Shown here: piece by piece, positions 35,827-45,477 of the stretch
Layout: every line of letters starts with the position of its first letter
How positions within the stretch are numbered: the stretch's first letter is position 1
Source: an uncultured Clostridia bacterium
GTDB taxonomy: Bacteria > Bacillota > Clostridia > Oscillospirales > Acutalibacteraceae
Length of the DNA stretch: 64,000 bases
Reading direction: 5' to 3'
NCBI GenBank assembly: GCA_947165155.1
Contig: CAMUZI010000001.1
Location: 1-64,000, forward strand
Made by a program: the position numbers and the translations under genes
The notes under the pieces: generated by a model
What the model was told of the DNA's origin: nothing
What the model saw: the letters and a program-made list of their open reading frames with translations, nothing else
Databases searched by the model: none

Positions 35827-37764
35827 ATGTTATCTAAACGTAGCTTTATCAAATTCCTATTATTCGTAATTTGTTTATTAGATGCTTTATTTTTTATTTT
35901 CATGTTTAGGGGTAAGAGGAACTTTGTTGTGAATGTCATTCATACGAATGATATTCATGGTGCTTTTGAAAGCATATGGAATGAAAATAATTTAGAAACA
36001 ATAGGTTTAGATTTAATAAGAGGTGTGAAAGATAGTTTTCCTAATTCTATTTTAGTAGACGCGGGGGATGCTTTGCAAGGAAGTGCCCTGTGTTCACTTG
36101 ATCAGAAAAGTGTTATTGATCTGATGAATGAAACGACATTCGATGTAAGAATTCCCGGAAATCATGACTTTGATTTTACTGTAAATCAGGTGATCCACAA
36201 TGCAAAGAGTTCTAATTGTCCTGTATTGGCTGCAAACGTAGTTGATAAGAATAATTTACCTATATTAGGCGGAATAAATGGAAATAATGGTCAGAATTAC
36301 ATAATTGAGATTAATGGAAAGAAAATAGGTTTTTTTGGGTTAGTCACGACCGAAACCCTCTCTATTACTCCTCCTGAAAATATCGCAGGTGTTGAATTCA
36401 AAGACGAAATAGAGGTTGCAAAAGATCAAGTTAGAAAGTTAAAAAATATGCACGCTGATGTTATAATTGCAGTAACGCATATGGGGGTTAGTAGTTCGGT
36501 AAATCATACGAGCGAGCAATTAGCAGAGGAAGTTAATGGAATTGACATCATAATCGATGGACATAGTCACACTAAAATGACTAAAAAAGTAAACAATACG
36601 ATCATTCAGCAAACTGGAGCACAATCTCATAATTTGGGAATGATCGAGGTTTACTTCAAGAAGAATGGAAAATTTGATATTAATGCTTATGTCATGGAGG
36701 CTTCAGAGGTTGGTAAAAAATTTTGTCCAGATTCGGTTTTATCAAAAAAATACGGAGAATGTATGAACAAGTTTTTACCAATGCTCAATAGAGAGGTAGG
36801 AACTCTTTCTGATTCGTTATTTGGAGGTTCGTATAACAATCAAAGTATTTCAAGATGTTCTGAAACTAACCTTGGAGATATTATATGCGATTCAATGATA
36901 GATTATGCAAAGAATAGCGAAATTGGCAAAAATGTTAAAGAGTATAAAAATATGCATAAAGTTGCATTTGTAATTGGAGGTTTTGTAAGAAAATCGCTCA
37001 AAAAGGGAATCGTTAGATACAAAGATATAATTGAGTGCATGTTCCATGGAAATAAAATTTCTTTTCAAATAATAACTCCTAAAATACTATACGAAATACT
37101 CGAATATGGAGTAGGAAAATTAAATTATCCCGATGATGAAAATGGCTGTTTTAAAGGTGCATTTGGATCATTTCCACAATTATCGGGCTTTAAGTTTGGT
37201 TTTGACGTATCTAAAGAGCCATACAATTACAAGTTGAACGAGGGAGGTAAAAGAGTAACTTATGTTACACTTCTAGATGATGACGAAAATGAAGTTAAAA
37301 CTCTAAAAAGAGAAGATGATAAGACTAAATTAGCGCTTTTAAGTAACAATACCATGCTCTATTCAATTCCTCCGATTGCTAACATAAAAAAAGAGGGAGT
37401 AGGAGAAAATTTAACTGACATACTTGCTAATTACATATCTAAGATTTCATTGAATAATGGTAGCGTTAAGTATAACGTGAGCCAAGGAAGGGTAAATTTA
37501 GTAGGCAACAATAGATGGCAGCATTTTGAATCCTCCATAAAAATAAAAAATTCATCTGACTTACTTGCAAACACAGAGTTAGATATTAGTTTGGATGGCG
37601 GAGAGTTCAAAAAAATAAAGACGGATCCTTATGGTAAAATACATCAAATTTTTAAGACGGGAATACATTTGATCAAAGTAAAATACCTCAATTTTGAGGG
37701 TGAGATTTTGGTTAGTAACCTTTGTGAGTTGAAAAATGTAGATTTAGTTTTAAATAAAAATTAA
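35827..37764 (+). CDS. Membrane-anchored 5'-nucleotidase/2',3'-cyclic phosphodiesterase family protein
   Basis: The protein has 645 residues. An N-terminal hydrophobic anchor (FLLFVICLLDALFFIFMF) is followed by the calcineurin-like metallophosphatase domain: VIHTNDIHG, DAGDALQG, PGNHDFDF, AVTHMGVS and DGHSHT, the full set of metal ligands. The C-terminal 5'-nucleotidase domain runs from about residue 310 (SETNLGDIICDSMI, GGFVRKSLKKG, QLSGFKF). A short extra beta domain ends the protein; there is no LPxTG. It probably hydrolyses extracellular nucleotides to nucleosides for uptake, and could modulate purine signals. It lies 45 bases after the pseudokinase gene and may be cotranscribed. Confidence 0.92.
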   Translation: MLSKRSFIKFLLFVICLLDALFFIFMFRGKRNFVVNVIHTNDIHGAFESIWNENNLETIGLDLIRGVKDSFPNSILVDAGDALQGSALCSLDQKSVIDLMNETTFDVRIPGNHDFDFTVNQVIHNAKSSNCPVLAANVVDKNNLPILGGINGNNGQNYIIEINGKKIGFFGLVTTETLSITPPENIAGVEFKDEIEVAKDQVRKLKNMHADVIIAVTHMGVSSSVNHTSEQLAEEVNGIDIIIDGHSHTKMTKKVNNTIIQQTGAQSHNLGMIEVYFKKNGKFDINAYVMEASEVGKKFCPDSVLSKKYGECMNKFLPMLNREVGTLSDSLFGGSYNNQSISRCSETNLGDIICDSMIDYAKNSEIGKNVKEYKNMHKVAFVIGGFVRKSLKKGIVRYKDIIECMFHGNKISFQIITPKILYEILEYGVGKLNYPDDENGCFKGAFGSFPQLSGFKFGFDVSKEPYNYKLNEGGKRVTYVTLLDDDENEVKTLKREDDKTKLALLSNNTMLYSIPPIANIKKEGVGENLTDILANYISKISLNNGSVKYNVSQGRVNLVGNNRWQHFESSIKIKNSSDLLANTELDISLDGGEFKKIKTDPYGKIHQIFKTGIHLIKVKYLNFEGEILVSNLCELKNVDLVLNKN

Positions 37765-37995
37765 AGTATTTGCTTCCGATTTTGTGTGATTTTGATATCA
37801 TTCTTTTTCATATTAAGATTTCACTTCAAAAAAACTTCTTTATATGTGAATGGGCTTGTTTTTAATAATTTTTCTAGAAATTTAAGATATCTAATATATG
37901 TATAAAAAATATCAAAGTAGAAAATTTATTTCTCCTATAAGGATAAAATTTCCAAAGGAAATAAGGAATAAATTGATGGTACAAGAACAGGGTGA

Positions 37996-38063
37996 CGGAA
38001 CTATCAATCATAGTTAAACTTTTAGATCAACAATAAGTTTTATGAGCAAATTTTAGCATTGCC
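37996..38063 (+). mobile_element. IS1-like right-end relic
   Basis: TATCAATCATAGTTAAACTT, then CAACAATAAGTTTTATGAGC and the terminal TTTTAGCATTGCC are the right end of the IS1-like element (compare 1086-1130 and 50131-50180). No transposase is left. The rest of the 455-bp gap holds nothing I recognise. Confidence 0.6.
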
Positions 38064-38219
38064 GCGATTAAAACGAATACTATTTTGAATCATTCGTGTC
38101 ATTATCGCGAGTGTGTATCAACTAAACTGCCGTGATAAAAATAAATCATCTTTTATTCTAATGTCTATTTTATAAATATGGTATTGTCGGTATTCGTAAC
38201 TAGTGGTAAAATAGTCGGC

Positions 38220-39107
38220 ATGATTGAAAAAACTACGTTATTTAAGATATTGATTACACTGTTAGCTTGTGTCTCTCTGATTTTTGTAGCATATCGTGTT
38301 TGCGTCCGCCTTAATGTTAATGTGAACACCAATAGTGGTGAGAAAGACGCTGAAAAAGTTTCAAAAAATGAAGGACAAAATACGGATCTTTATGAAGTTT
38401 CTCCTATTTCGGATTATCCCGAGGTGGGTGAGAGGCCTGTTTGTAACGTTAAAACTTCGGAAAAGATTATAAGTTTATCTTTTGATGATGGATACAATTA
38501 TGAGAACACGAAAAAAATAGTTGATATACTCAAAAAAAATGGGAATCTGAAAGCAACGTTCTTCTTTTGTGGAAACGCAATCGATAGCGATATTAAGAGT
38601 GCTAAAATCCAAAATAGAGAAAATTCTGTGGAATTGGTTCACAATGCGGGACATGAAATTGCGAACCATTCGAATTCGCATCCGAATTTCAAGAAATTAA
38701 CTAAAGAGAAAATGGAAAAAGAAATTGAAAGTTGCAATAAAAAAATTCAAAATATAACAGGCAAAAGACCGGTGCTATTTAGGTTTCCCTATGGCTCCCA
38801 CAATAAAGAGTCCGTAGGTGTTGTGAAAAAGTTAAATATGTATCCTGTAGATTGGAATATTGATACCCTAGATTGGAATAAAAAATCATCTTGCGACTCA
38901 ATTTGTTCGTCTATATGTAAGGGATATAAAACTGGTAATGTGTCTTATCCTCACCCGGGTTCAATCGTGCTTATGCATACGACTGGAAAATATACTCCGG
39001 AGGCACTTGAGATAATAATTCCTGTCCTGCTTAAAGGTGGATATAAAATTGTTACGGTTTCTGATTTAGTACTCTCGGCATCGGATAAGGGTGCAAATAA
39101 TAAATAA
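38220..39107 (+). CDS. Membrane-anchored polysaccharide deacetylase (NodB domain)
   Basis: Start taken as ATG 38220 (MIEKTTLFKILITLLACVSL), giving an N-terminal anchor; an ATG at 38178 is also in frame and neither has a strong ribosome site. About 295 residues. NodB motifs: LSFDDGYNYENTKK (motif 1, catalytic base Asp and metal Asp), EIANHSNSHPNF (motif 2, metal His), RFPYGSHN (motif 3), VDWNIDTLDW (motif 4) and IVLMHTT (motif 5). It deacetylates N-acetylglucosamine in peptidoglycan or an exopolysaccharide outside the membrane. It stands alone. Confidence 0.92.
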   Translation: MIEKTTLFKILITLLACVSLIFVAYRVCVRLNVNVNTNSGEKDAEKVSKNEGQNTDLYEVSPISDYPEVGERPVCNVKTSEKIISLSFDDGYNYENTKKIVDILKKNGNLKATFFFCGNAIDSDIKSAKIQNRENSVELVHNAGHEIANHSNSHPNFKKLTKEKMEKEIESCNKKIQNITGKRPVLFRFPYGSHNKESVGVVKKLNMYPVDWNIDTLDWNKKSSCDSICSSICKGYKTGNVSYPHPGSIVLMHTTGKYTPEALEIIIPVLLKGGYKIVTVSDLVLSASDKGANNK

Positions 39108-39290
39108 CGTAAATACTTCGTTTCGGAATTAATGTCTTCGGTTAATTGAGTTCTTTCATTTTGAAAATATGATTTAGAAGTTAGGTTTGTTGTTCTCAGT
39201 TTTTTTCGAAATCGGATATGAAGTTGTACAATTTCTTATTTTGAATTTTTGTTTAAAAATACGAGTTCCCAGAATTAGTTATAGTACATA

Positions 39291-40367
39291 CTAAAGTGTC
39301 AATTTACTAGATAGTTTCAAGATGATATCAAAGACTTTTTTACATGCTTTATTTTCTTTTTTTGCTACTTTAGTGTTATTCTTGAGCAAATGATCTATCT
39401 CTTTGATGAGCGTATTTTTATTAAGATTTTTTTCTTCGATAACTGAGGCATTGAATCTTTTTGCGTACGATAGTGCATTATGGAGTTGATGATTATTTGT
39501 AACATTCGGAGATGGTATTATTATTGCTTTTTTTGCTATAGATGCTAATTCACTTAAAGTCATAGCGCCTGCTCTGCATATCACTATATCAGATAGAATC
39601 ATAAATTGTTCGATATCGTATATGTATTCTTCTATTTTTACATTTTGTAGGTTCATATTAGTTGCTAATTTATAAAATTCTCTATTATTTTTACCACACG
39701 AGTGAATATGAAAATACTTTCCAGTTTTCATAACATCTAAAATTACCTTGTTAATTAATTTAGCACCTAAACTTCCTCCAAATGATAGTATAACTGGAAC
39801 ACCACTTTTGACATTTAATTTTTCTCTCATTTGATACTTATTCAAATCGATATTTATATTTTTTATTGGATTTCCAGTATATATGCAATTTTTAGATTTT
39901 ATGTATTTTTTTGCATCATCGTTCCCTAATAAAACGTAGTTAGCGAATCTTGAAAGCAATTTGGTGGTCAGTCCGGGAATTGCATTTTGTTCTTGAATCA
40001 AAAAAGGAATTTTCATAAAAAATGCTTGAAATAAAAATGCTCCTGTTACGTATCCACCTGTGCCGACACATATATCAGGTTTGAACTCTTTTAAAATTTT
40101 TCTCGATTGAAACGACGAAACAAACAAATTTTTTATAGAATTCACATTTTTAATGATGAAACTAATATTTAACTTTCTTGCAAATCCAGAAACTGTTATT
40201 CCTTTAAAATCAAATCCTTCTTTTTTTACCAAATCACATTCCATTCCTTTATTTGAACCAACAAAAAGAATTTTTGCATTTTTATCTTTATTTCTTATGT
40301 AATTTGCAATATTGAGAGCGGGATTTATATGTCCAGATGTTCCGCCGCATACGAAAATTATTTTCAA
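39291..40367 (-). CDS. murG: UDP-GlcNAc:lipid I N-acetylglucosaminyltransferase MurG
   Basis: The protein has 358 residues and starts at TTG 40367 after AGGAGAT. Motifs: IIFVCGGTSGHINPALNIA (Gly-rich loop), VGTGGYVTGAFLFQ, QEQNAIPGLTTKLLSR, SFGGSLGAKLIN, and ICRAGAMTLSELASI for the UDP-GlcNAc pocket. It makes lipid II on the inner face of the membrane. It is the last gene of ftsI-mraY-ftsW-murG; the gap to ftsW contains a degenerate copy of the ftsW/murG junction. Confidence 0.96.
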   Translation of the reverse strand: MKIIFVCGGTSGHINPALNIANYIRNKDKNAKILFVGSNKGMECDLVKKEGFDFKGITVSGFARKLNISFIIKNVNSIKNLFVSSFQSRKILKEFKPDICVGTGGYVTGAFLFQAFFMKIPFLIQEQNAIPGLTTKLLSRFANYVLLGNDDAKKYIKSKNCIYTGNPIKNINIDLNKYQMREKLNVKSGVPVILSFGGSLGAKLINKVILDVMKTGKYFHIHSCGKNNREFYKLATNMNLQNVKIEEYIYDIEQFMILSDIVICRAGAMTLSELASIAKKAIIIPSPNVTNNHQLHNALSYAKRFNASVIEEKNLNKNTLIKEIDHLLKNNTKVAKKENKACKKVFDIILKLSSKLTL

Positions 40368-40478
40368 ATTGATCTCCTATGAATTATATTCTTCATTTTG
40401 TCACTAAAAAGAATTTCTGAACTGTTATCTTTATTTTTTACATAATTTGCAATATAGATATTTGCGATAAAAAAATCC
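40368..40478 (-). repeat. Degenerate copy of the ftsW/murG junction
   Basis: TTATCTTTATTTTTTACATA at 40425 repeats TTATCTTTATTTCTTATGTA inside the murG 5' end at 40282, offset 143 bp, and the flanking AAAAAGAATTT also matches. The sequence next to murG (CCTATGAATTATATTCTTCATT) resembles the ftsW 3' end. Confidence 0.65.
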
Positions 40479-41708
40479 TCATCTTATTTTTTCTATATTT
40501 GAACCTCTAGAAATAGATAATATCAAACCCATTTGGGTTAAAAGCATTAACAACGCAGTTCCGCCATAGCTGAAAAACGGAAGTTCTATTCCAGTATTTG
40601 GAGTAGTACCAGTAACAACTGACACGTTTAATATAACTTGAAGTCCGACTTGCATTATAAGCCCAAGCCCTAACAGTGTTCCAAATCTATCTTTTGCTAA
40701 AACGGCAATAGTTACTCCTCTCCATATTAATGCTGCAAATAGTAGAAGAATTACAACTGCTCCTATGAAACCTAACTCCTCACAGACTATCGCAAATACA
40801 AAATCGTTTTGTGGCTCCGGAAGGTACAAATATTTTTGTCTCGAATTTCCTAATCCTAAACCAAAAATTCCGCCAGATCCTATTGCGTATAATCCCTGCT
40901 TATTTTGCCAAGTATCTACTCCAGGCGGAGGATTAAAGGGATCCAACCACCCAGCAATTCTCTTATTTGCATAAGTTAACTTGTCAGTAAAAATCACTAA
41001 ATACAAAACGGCAAAAACTATGGGTGCGAGAGTATATAAAAACCATCGTAGTTTTATCCCTCCTATGAATAGCATTATGGTGGCTAATAAAATTACTATA
41101 AGAGTGCAAGAAATATGTGGCTCGAGAGCTAATAAAACTATGTTAGGCATAAGAATTACCATAAATGGTAAGATCCCATACTTGAATGTTCCCATCTTTT
41201 CAAAGTTTTTATCAATAATCGAAGCAAAAGATAGTATAACCGAAAATTTAGTTATCTCAGAGGGTTGAAAGTTAATTGGGCCCATCATAATCCATCTTCG
41301 CGCATTATTAAGTTTAGGCATAAAGAGAACTATAATAAGACATATGAAAGACAAAATAAAAATAGGAACATGTATGAACTTTAAATTTTCGTATTTAAAC
41401 CTCGAGACGAAAAACATTGAAATTAATCCTATTGTTGCGAATATTGCCTGATTTCTTATGAAGAAAAAACTATCATTTTTGTGCCGATAGAATGCGTTTG
41501 GATAGCTTGCCGAAAACATCATAATTAAACCAATTGTTAAAAGTATAAGTATCAAAGAAAGAAACGGAATATCCATTCCAGAACGTCTATTAAAACTCTT
41601 TAATTGCTTTATTTTGAATTCTGGATCTTTCAATCTTTTTGCGTTAGGTTCGAATAATCTGGATTTCCCTTTTACTTTTTCATTTTCTGTTTTATTTCTT
41701 TTTATCAT
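40479..41708 (-). CDS. ftsW: Lipid II polymerase/cell-division protein FtsW (SEDS family)
   Basis: I place the start at ATG 41708 (MIKRNKTENEKVKGKSRLFE), which overlaps the mraY stop as TGATG and follows AGGAGG; an upstream in-frame start lies inside mraY. 409 residues with a 45-residue cytoplasmic tail and about ten membrane spans. SEDS motifs: FSASYPNAFY, FQPSEITKFSVILSFA, GSGGIFGLGLGNSRQK, LPEPQNDFVFAIVCEELGF and TGIELPFFSYGGTALLML. It polymerises glycan strands together with a class B PBP such as the one at 42963. RodA cannot be wholly excluded, but the position favours FtsW. Confidence 0.94.
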   Translation of the reverse strand: MIKRNKTENEKVKGKSRLFEPNAKRLKDPEFKIKQLKSFNRRSGMDIPFLSLILILLTIGLIMMFSASYPNAFYRHKNDSFFFIRNQAIFATIGLISMFFVSRFKYENLKFIHVPIFILSFICLIIVLFMPKLNNARRWIMMGPINFQPSEITKFSVILSFASIIDKNFEKMGTFKYGILPFMVILMPNIVLLALEPHISCTLIVILLATIMLFIGGIKLRWFLYTLAPIVFAVLYLVIFTDKLTYANKRIAGWLDPFNPPPGVDTWQNKQGLYAIGSGGIFGLGLGNSRQKYLYLPEPQNDFVFAIVCEELGFIGAVVILLLFAALIWRGVTIAVLAKDRFGTLLGLGLIMQVGLQVILNVSVVTGTTPNTGIELPFFSYGGTALLMLLTQMGLILSISRGSNIEKIR

Positions 41709-42730
41709 CAAATACCTCCTAGGAGTATTCCAAATGATACAAATAGTAGTGTAGATACAGCAAATAGTATGCATATTTTTTTCTCTGAAAAGCCGGTCAT
41801 CTCAAAGTGATGGTGTATTGGACTCATTTTAAATAACCTCTTGCCGTGCGAGATTTTGAAATAGATGACTTGTATCATAACAGAAAACATCTCTAGTATA
41901 TAGGTCATAGAAAACATTATTAGAACTGAAATATCGCCCATTATAAATCCTAATGCACATATTAGACCTCCCATGAAGAGCGAACCGGTATCTCCCATAA
42001 ACATCTTAGCAGGATAAAAATTCCAGACTAAGAACCCTAAACATCCTCCAAGCATTGATGAAGAAATTAATCCTAATCCGTACATGTTCAAAAGTTTAGA
42101 CATAACTATAAATCCAATCGAACATACCAAACTAACGCTCGAACAAAGACCATCTATCCCATCGGTAAAATTCACAGCATTTACAATTCCAACAATTACG
42201 AATGAAGAAAAAATCCAGTAAAATGAATTAAGATCAACTAATCCAAAAAATGGAATATTTACCGTAGTTATAGGAGATGAAAAATATGTAGTTTCAGAAA
42301 GGTAAATAGACAGCAAAAACGACGAAGCAACCATAAATTGCATGATCAACTTTTGCTTTGCAGTAAGACCTAAATTTTTTTTTCTCTTTATTTTTATATA
42401 ATCATCTACAAATCCTATAAGGCCAAAACCTAATGCCATTAATAATCCTGAAATTAGCTTCACAATCATAAAATCGGTTTCCATGAATTTTTTACCGAAA
42501 TTAAAATAGTAAGCTGGAACGCAAACAATCAGAGAAATAAATATTCCAAGAATAAAAGATATTCCTCCCATGGTAGGTGTACCTTGCTTTTTTTGGTGCC
42601 AAGATGGACCAATTTTTAAAATAGTCTGCCCAAACTTGAGCCTAGAAAGAATCGGAATTAGTATTTTCCCAAAAATAGTAGTCAAAACAAACGAGGCTAA
42701 TAGTGTTAACATCATATATAAATTTATCAA
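41708..42730 (-). CDS. mraY: Phospho-N-acetylmuramoyl-pentapeptide transferase MraY
   Basis: The protein has 340 residues and starts at TTG 42730 after AAGGATG; ATG 42715 is an alternative. Ten membrane spans. Signatures: GTPTMGGISFILGI, GFVDDYIKIKRKKNLGLTAKQK (catalytic Asp pair), NAVNFTDGIDGL, FMGDTGSLFMGG and SPIHHHFEM (the His triad). It transfers phospho-MurNAc-pentapeptide to undecaprenyl phosphate to form lipid I. murF, murE and murD, which usually flank it, are missing from the cluster. Confidence 0.97.
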   Translation of the reverse strand: MINLYMMLTLLASFVLTTIFGKILIPILSRLKFGQTILKIGPSWHQKKQGTPTMGGISFILGIFISLIVCVPAYYFNFGKKFMETDFMIVKLISGLLMALGFGLIGFVDDYIKIKRKKNLGLTAKQKLIMQFMVASSFLLSIYLSETTYFSSPITTVNIPFFGLVDLNSFYWIFSSFVIVGIVNAVNFTDGIDGLCSSVSLVCSIGFIVMSKLLNMYGLGLISSSMLGGCLGFLVWNFYPAKMFMGDTGSLFMGGLICALGFIMGDISVLIMFSMTYILEMFSVMIQVIYFKISHGKRLFKMSPIHHHFEMTGFSEKKICILFAVSTLLFVSFGILLGGI

Positions 42731-42962
42731 AATACATCCTTAAAATTTTAAATTTTATTATCCAAACAAGAATATTATCATCATTTATTTTTTGATATTA
42801 CTAATTTTTAAAATAACCTACCCAAACTTGAGCCTAGAGAGAATCGGAATTAGTGTCTTTACATTACTCAAAACGAATAAAATCATTACAGTTAATATTG
42901 CATATATGTTTATCAAGATATGTCCTTAAAAGTTCATATTTTACTATCCAAACAAAATACTA
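42731..42962 (-). repeat. Degenerate copy of the ftsI/mraY junction
   Basis: The mraY 5' coding sequence from CAAACTTGAGCCTAGAAAGA (42631) recurs as CAAACTTGAGCCTAGAGAGA at 42823, offset 192 bp, with the following codons, the pre-start region and the ftsI 3' end (CATCATTTATTTTTTGAT at 42779 against TATCGTTTATTTTTGAT at 42962) also duplicated. The copy is broken by many substitutions. Confidence 0.8.
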
Positions 42963-45155
42963 CTATCGTTTATTTTTGATTACAACATTTACTGTAGAAC
43001 CTTTCTTCAAAGAATTATCTTTTATTGGAGTTTGGCTAACTACAACACCGTCGGTATCTCCCGAAAAAGATGCCTTCAATCCTAAAGATTCAAGAGCGGA
43101 TTTTGCATCAGACTTGGTCATGCCAATTAAATTTGGAACTTTTATCCCCGGTTCATCAGTATATAAGACAATTGATGCATTTTTTGTAGTATATGAACCT
43201 GGAGATGGGTTCTGAGAAACTATATTTTCGCCTTTCCCTATTATGGTTGGTTTTAAGCCTAAACTTATAGCTTCATTTTTTGCAGCATTTACTTTTTCAC
43301 CTACCATATTGGAAACTCTAACACCGTATTTTTTCAATTCTTCATCGCTATATCTAGGAGTTACCCCAATATAGGGAAGTATTTCGCACATTGCAGAACG
43401 AAACATAGGTGCTGCAACTTGAGCCCCATAATAATTTCCACTTTTCGGAGTATCAAAGTAAGTTAGCATTATTAATTGGGGATCATCAGCGGGGGCAAAT
43501 CCACAAAATGATGATATATAATCTTTTTCTCCTGGAACTAAAATTCCCTCCTTTTTCTCTGATGTTCCTGTTTTACCAGCAACTCTAAAACCTGGAATAT
43601 ACGCATTTTTAGCACCTCCAGATATTGCATTTTGTTCGAGCATTTTAGAAACTATTTTTGCTGTTTGCTTAGATATCACATTTCGCCTTATCTTTCCAGG
43701 AAAAGATTTGACTATGTTTCCGTCATTATCTCTTATTTCTTTTACTATATGAGGCGTTATGAGGTCACCACCGTTAGCTATGGCGCATGCTGCCGTTATC
43801 ATTTGTATTGGAGTAATACCAAAATTCTGTCCTATAGAGGCCATTGCTAGGTGAATTGGAGGAATATTGGATTGTTCCTTGAAAAACACATCCCTTGTTT
43901 CCCCAGGAAGGTCAATTCCAGTTTTTTCATGAAATCCAAAAGATTCGTAAAATCTGAAAAAATTTTGCGAACCTATCATTTGTCCCATAGATATAAACGC
44001 CGGGTTACAAGAGCCGCAAAATGCACCAGTAAAATCGACTACACCGTGTCCTGAACGTTTATGACACCTTATAGTTCTATCTGCAATTTTTATTGCTCCA
44101 GTGCAATTGAATTTAATATCGTCCTTCATTAAGCCTAATTCGAGTGCCATTGAAGCAACAATCATTTTAAAAACCGAACCTGGGTAGTAATTATCACTAA
44201 CAGCTTTATTCCTCCATTGTTGTGCTAGTAATTGATTTTTTACTTTTTCTTTTTGATCCTCTGGCGTGTGCTCTAAAGTTTCGATGTCTTCTTCTCTGCA
44301 GAGTTCAAACGGGTGGTTAGGGTCATAATCTTCTTTTACTGCGAGTGCTAATATTTCACCATTTTTTGGATTCATAACAACACAAGTGGCACGTTTTTTA
44401 ACTTTTTCATTCTTAACCACTTGTTCAAGACGATCCTCAACTATCTTTTGGATTGTACTATCAATGGTTGAAATAATATTTTTACCATCTTCGGGGTCAA
44501 TCCTATGTTCACAGTTATAAGGCATATCAGTTCCCTGGGCATTCTTAGGGGTTACTAATTTACCTACCCCTCCTTTAAGATCATCATCATAACAGTATTC
44601 AATCCCTGATAACCCGCGGCCATCGTTGCCCACAAAGCCCAAAATAGTAGATGCTAAATTTTCTCCTGGATAAAATCTTTTGTAGTTTTCTATTAAGCGA
44701 ATTCCGTTAGATATTTTATTTTTCGATTTTAAATCTATTATTGCATTTTTAGCATTATTATCTATTTTTTTTTTAACATTTACATAATAAGAATTCTTTT
44801 GAGCTAATTCACGCATCTTATCGATCGGAACATCTAATATTTCACTCAACCCGCTACAAATAATTTCTCTTTTTTTTTCGTCTTTTTTTAGATAATTCGG
44901 CTCTAAAACCACATCCCAAACTGAAGCACTCTGCGCAAGAGGAACCATATTTCTGTCATATATTACTCCTCTTTTCGGTACTAAAACTGTACTTCTTAGT
45001 TGTTGTAAATTAGCCATTTTGAAAAAGTACGAGCCAGATATTATTTGTATGTATATTAATCTTATTATCAATATAGAAAACAACAACACTACCGTCACAA
45101 TCGATGCGATGAAAGCACGACGTCGCATTCTAATTGTACTTCCTTTTATTGACAT
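42963..45155 (-). CDS. Class B penicillin-binding protein with PASTA domains (SpoVD/FtsI type)
   Basis: The protein has 730 residues. One N-terminal span (FIASIVTVVLLFSILIIRLI), then the dimerisation domain (VPKRGVIYDRNMVPLAQSAS) and the transpeptidase domain: SxxK in PGSVFKMIVA, SxN in GSCNPAF and KTG in VAGKTGTSEKK. Two PASTA domains end it (VSNMVGEKVNAAKNEAISLG.. and VPNLIGMTKSDAKSALESLG). It crosslinks peptidoglycan with FtsW. The two PASTA domains favour SpoVD-type naming; as the only class B PBP next to mraY it could serve in division. Confidence 0.93.
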   Translation of the reverse strand: MSIKGSTIRMRRRAFIASIVTVVLLFSILIIRLIYIQIISGSYFFKMANLQQLRSTVLVPKRGVIYDRNMVPLAQSASVWDVVLEPNYLKKDEKKREIICSGLSEILDVPIDKMRELAQKNSYYVNVKKKIDNNAKNAIIDLKSKNKISNGIRLIENYKRFYPGENLASTILGFVGNDGRGLSGIEYCYDDDLKGGVGKLVTPKNAQGTDMPYNCEHRIDPEDGKNIISTIDSTIQKIVEDRLEQVVKNEKVKKRATCVVMNPKNGEILALAVKEDYDPNHPFELCREEDIETLEHTPEDQKEKVKNQLLAQQWRNKAVSDNYYPGSVFKMIVASMALELGLMKDDIKFNCTGAIKIADRTIRCHKRSGHGVVDFTGAFCGSCNPAFISMGQMIGSQNFFRFYESFGFHEKTGIDLPGETRDVFFKEQSNIPPIHLAMASIGQNFGITPIQMITAACAIANGGDLITPHIVKEIRDNDGNIVKSFPGKIRRNVISKQTAKIVSKMLEQNAISGGAKNAYIPGFRVAGKTGTSEKKEGILVPGEKDYISSFCGFAPADDPQLIMLTYFDTPKSGNYYGAQVAAPMFRSAMCEILPYIGVTPRYSDEELKKYGVRVSNMVGEKVNAAKNEAISLGLKPTIIGKGENIVSQNPSPGSYTTKNASIVLYTDEPGIKVPNLIGMTKSDAKSALESLGLKASFSGDTDGVVVSQTPIKDNSLKKGSTVNVVIKNKR

Positions 45156-45477
45156 TTTTCCCTTTCATTTCAGACGATCTTGAACATTTTCACATAAGAC
45201 ATCCAGTACAAAGAACTCCATTCATCATTATAATTGATATTTTGGCAAACTAAAATATATTCCACTATTGAATATCAACAAAAATCGAGTAGAGCTTGCA
45301 GTATTTAAGCAAAATATTGAAAGAATAAATATAAATTAAAATAGTTTAATCTTATATATATAAAAATTATTTACTCTTTCCTTGAAAGATGATATGCCTA
45401 AAAAAATTAAACAAAAATATACAGACATGTTAAAAACATATCTGAATAATGCGTTTGCCATAACATACACAAACTGA
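45156..45477. other. Intergenic region, nothing recognised
   Basis: AT-rich gap between the 5' end of the PBP gene and the 3' end of the LRR gene. I see no gene, terminator or repeat in it. Confidence 0.5.
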
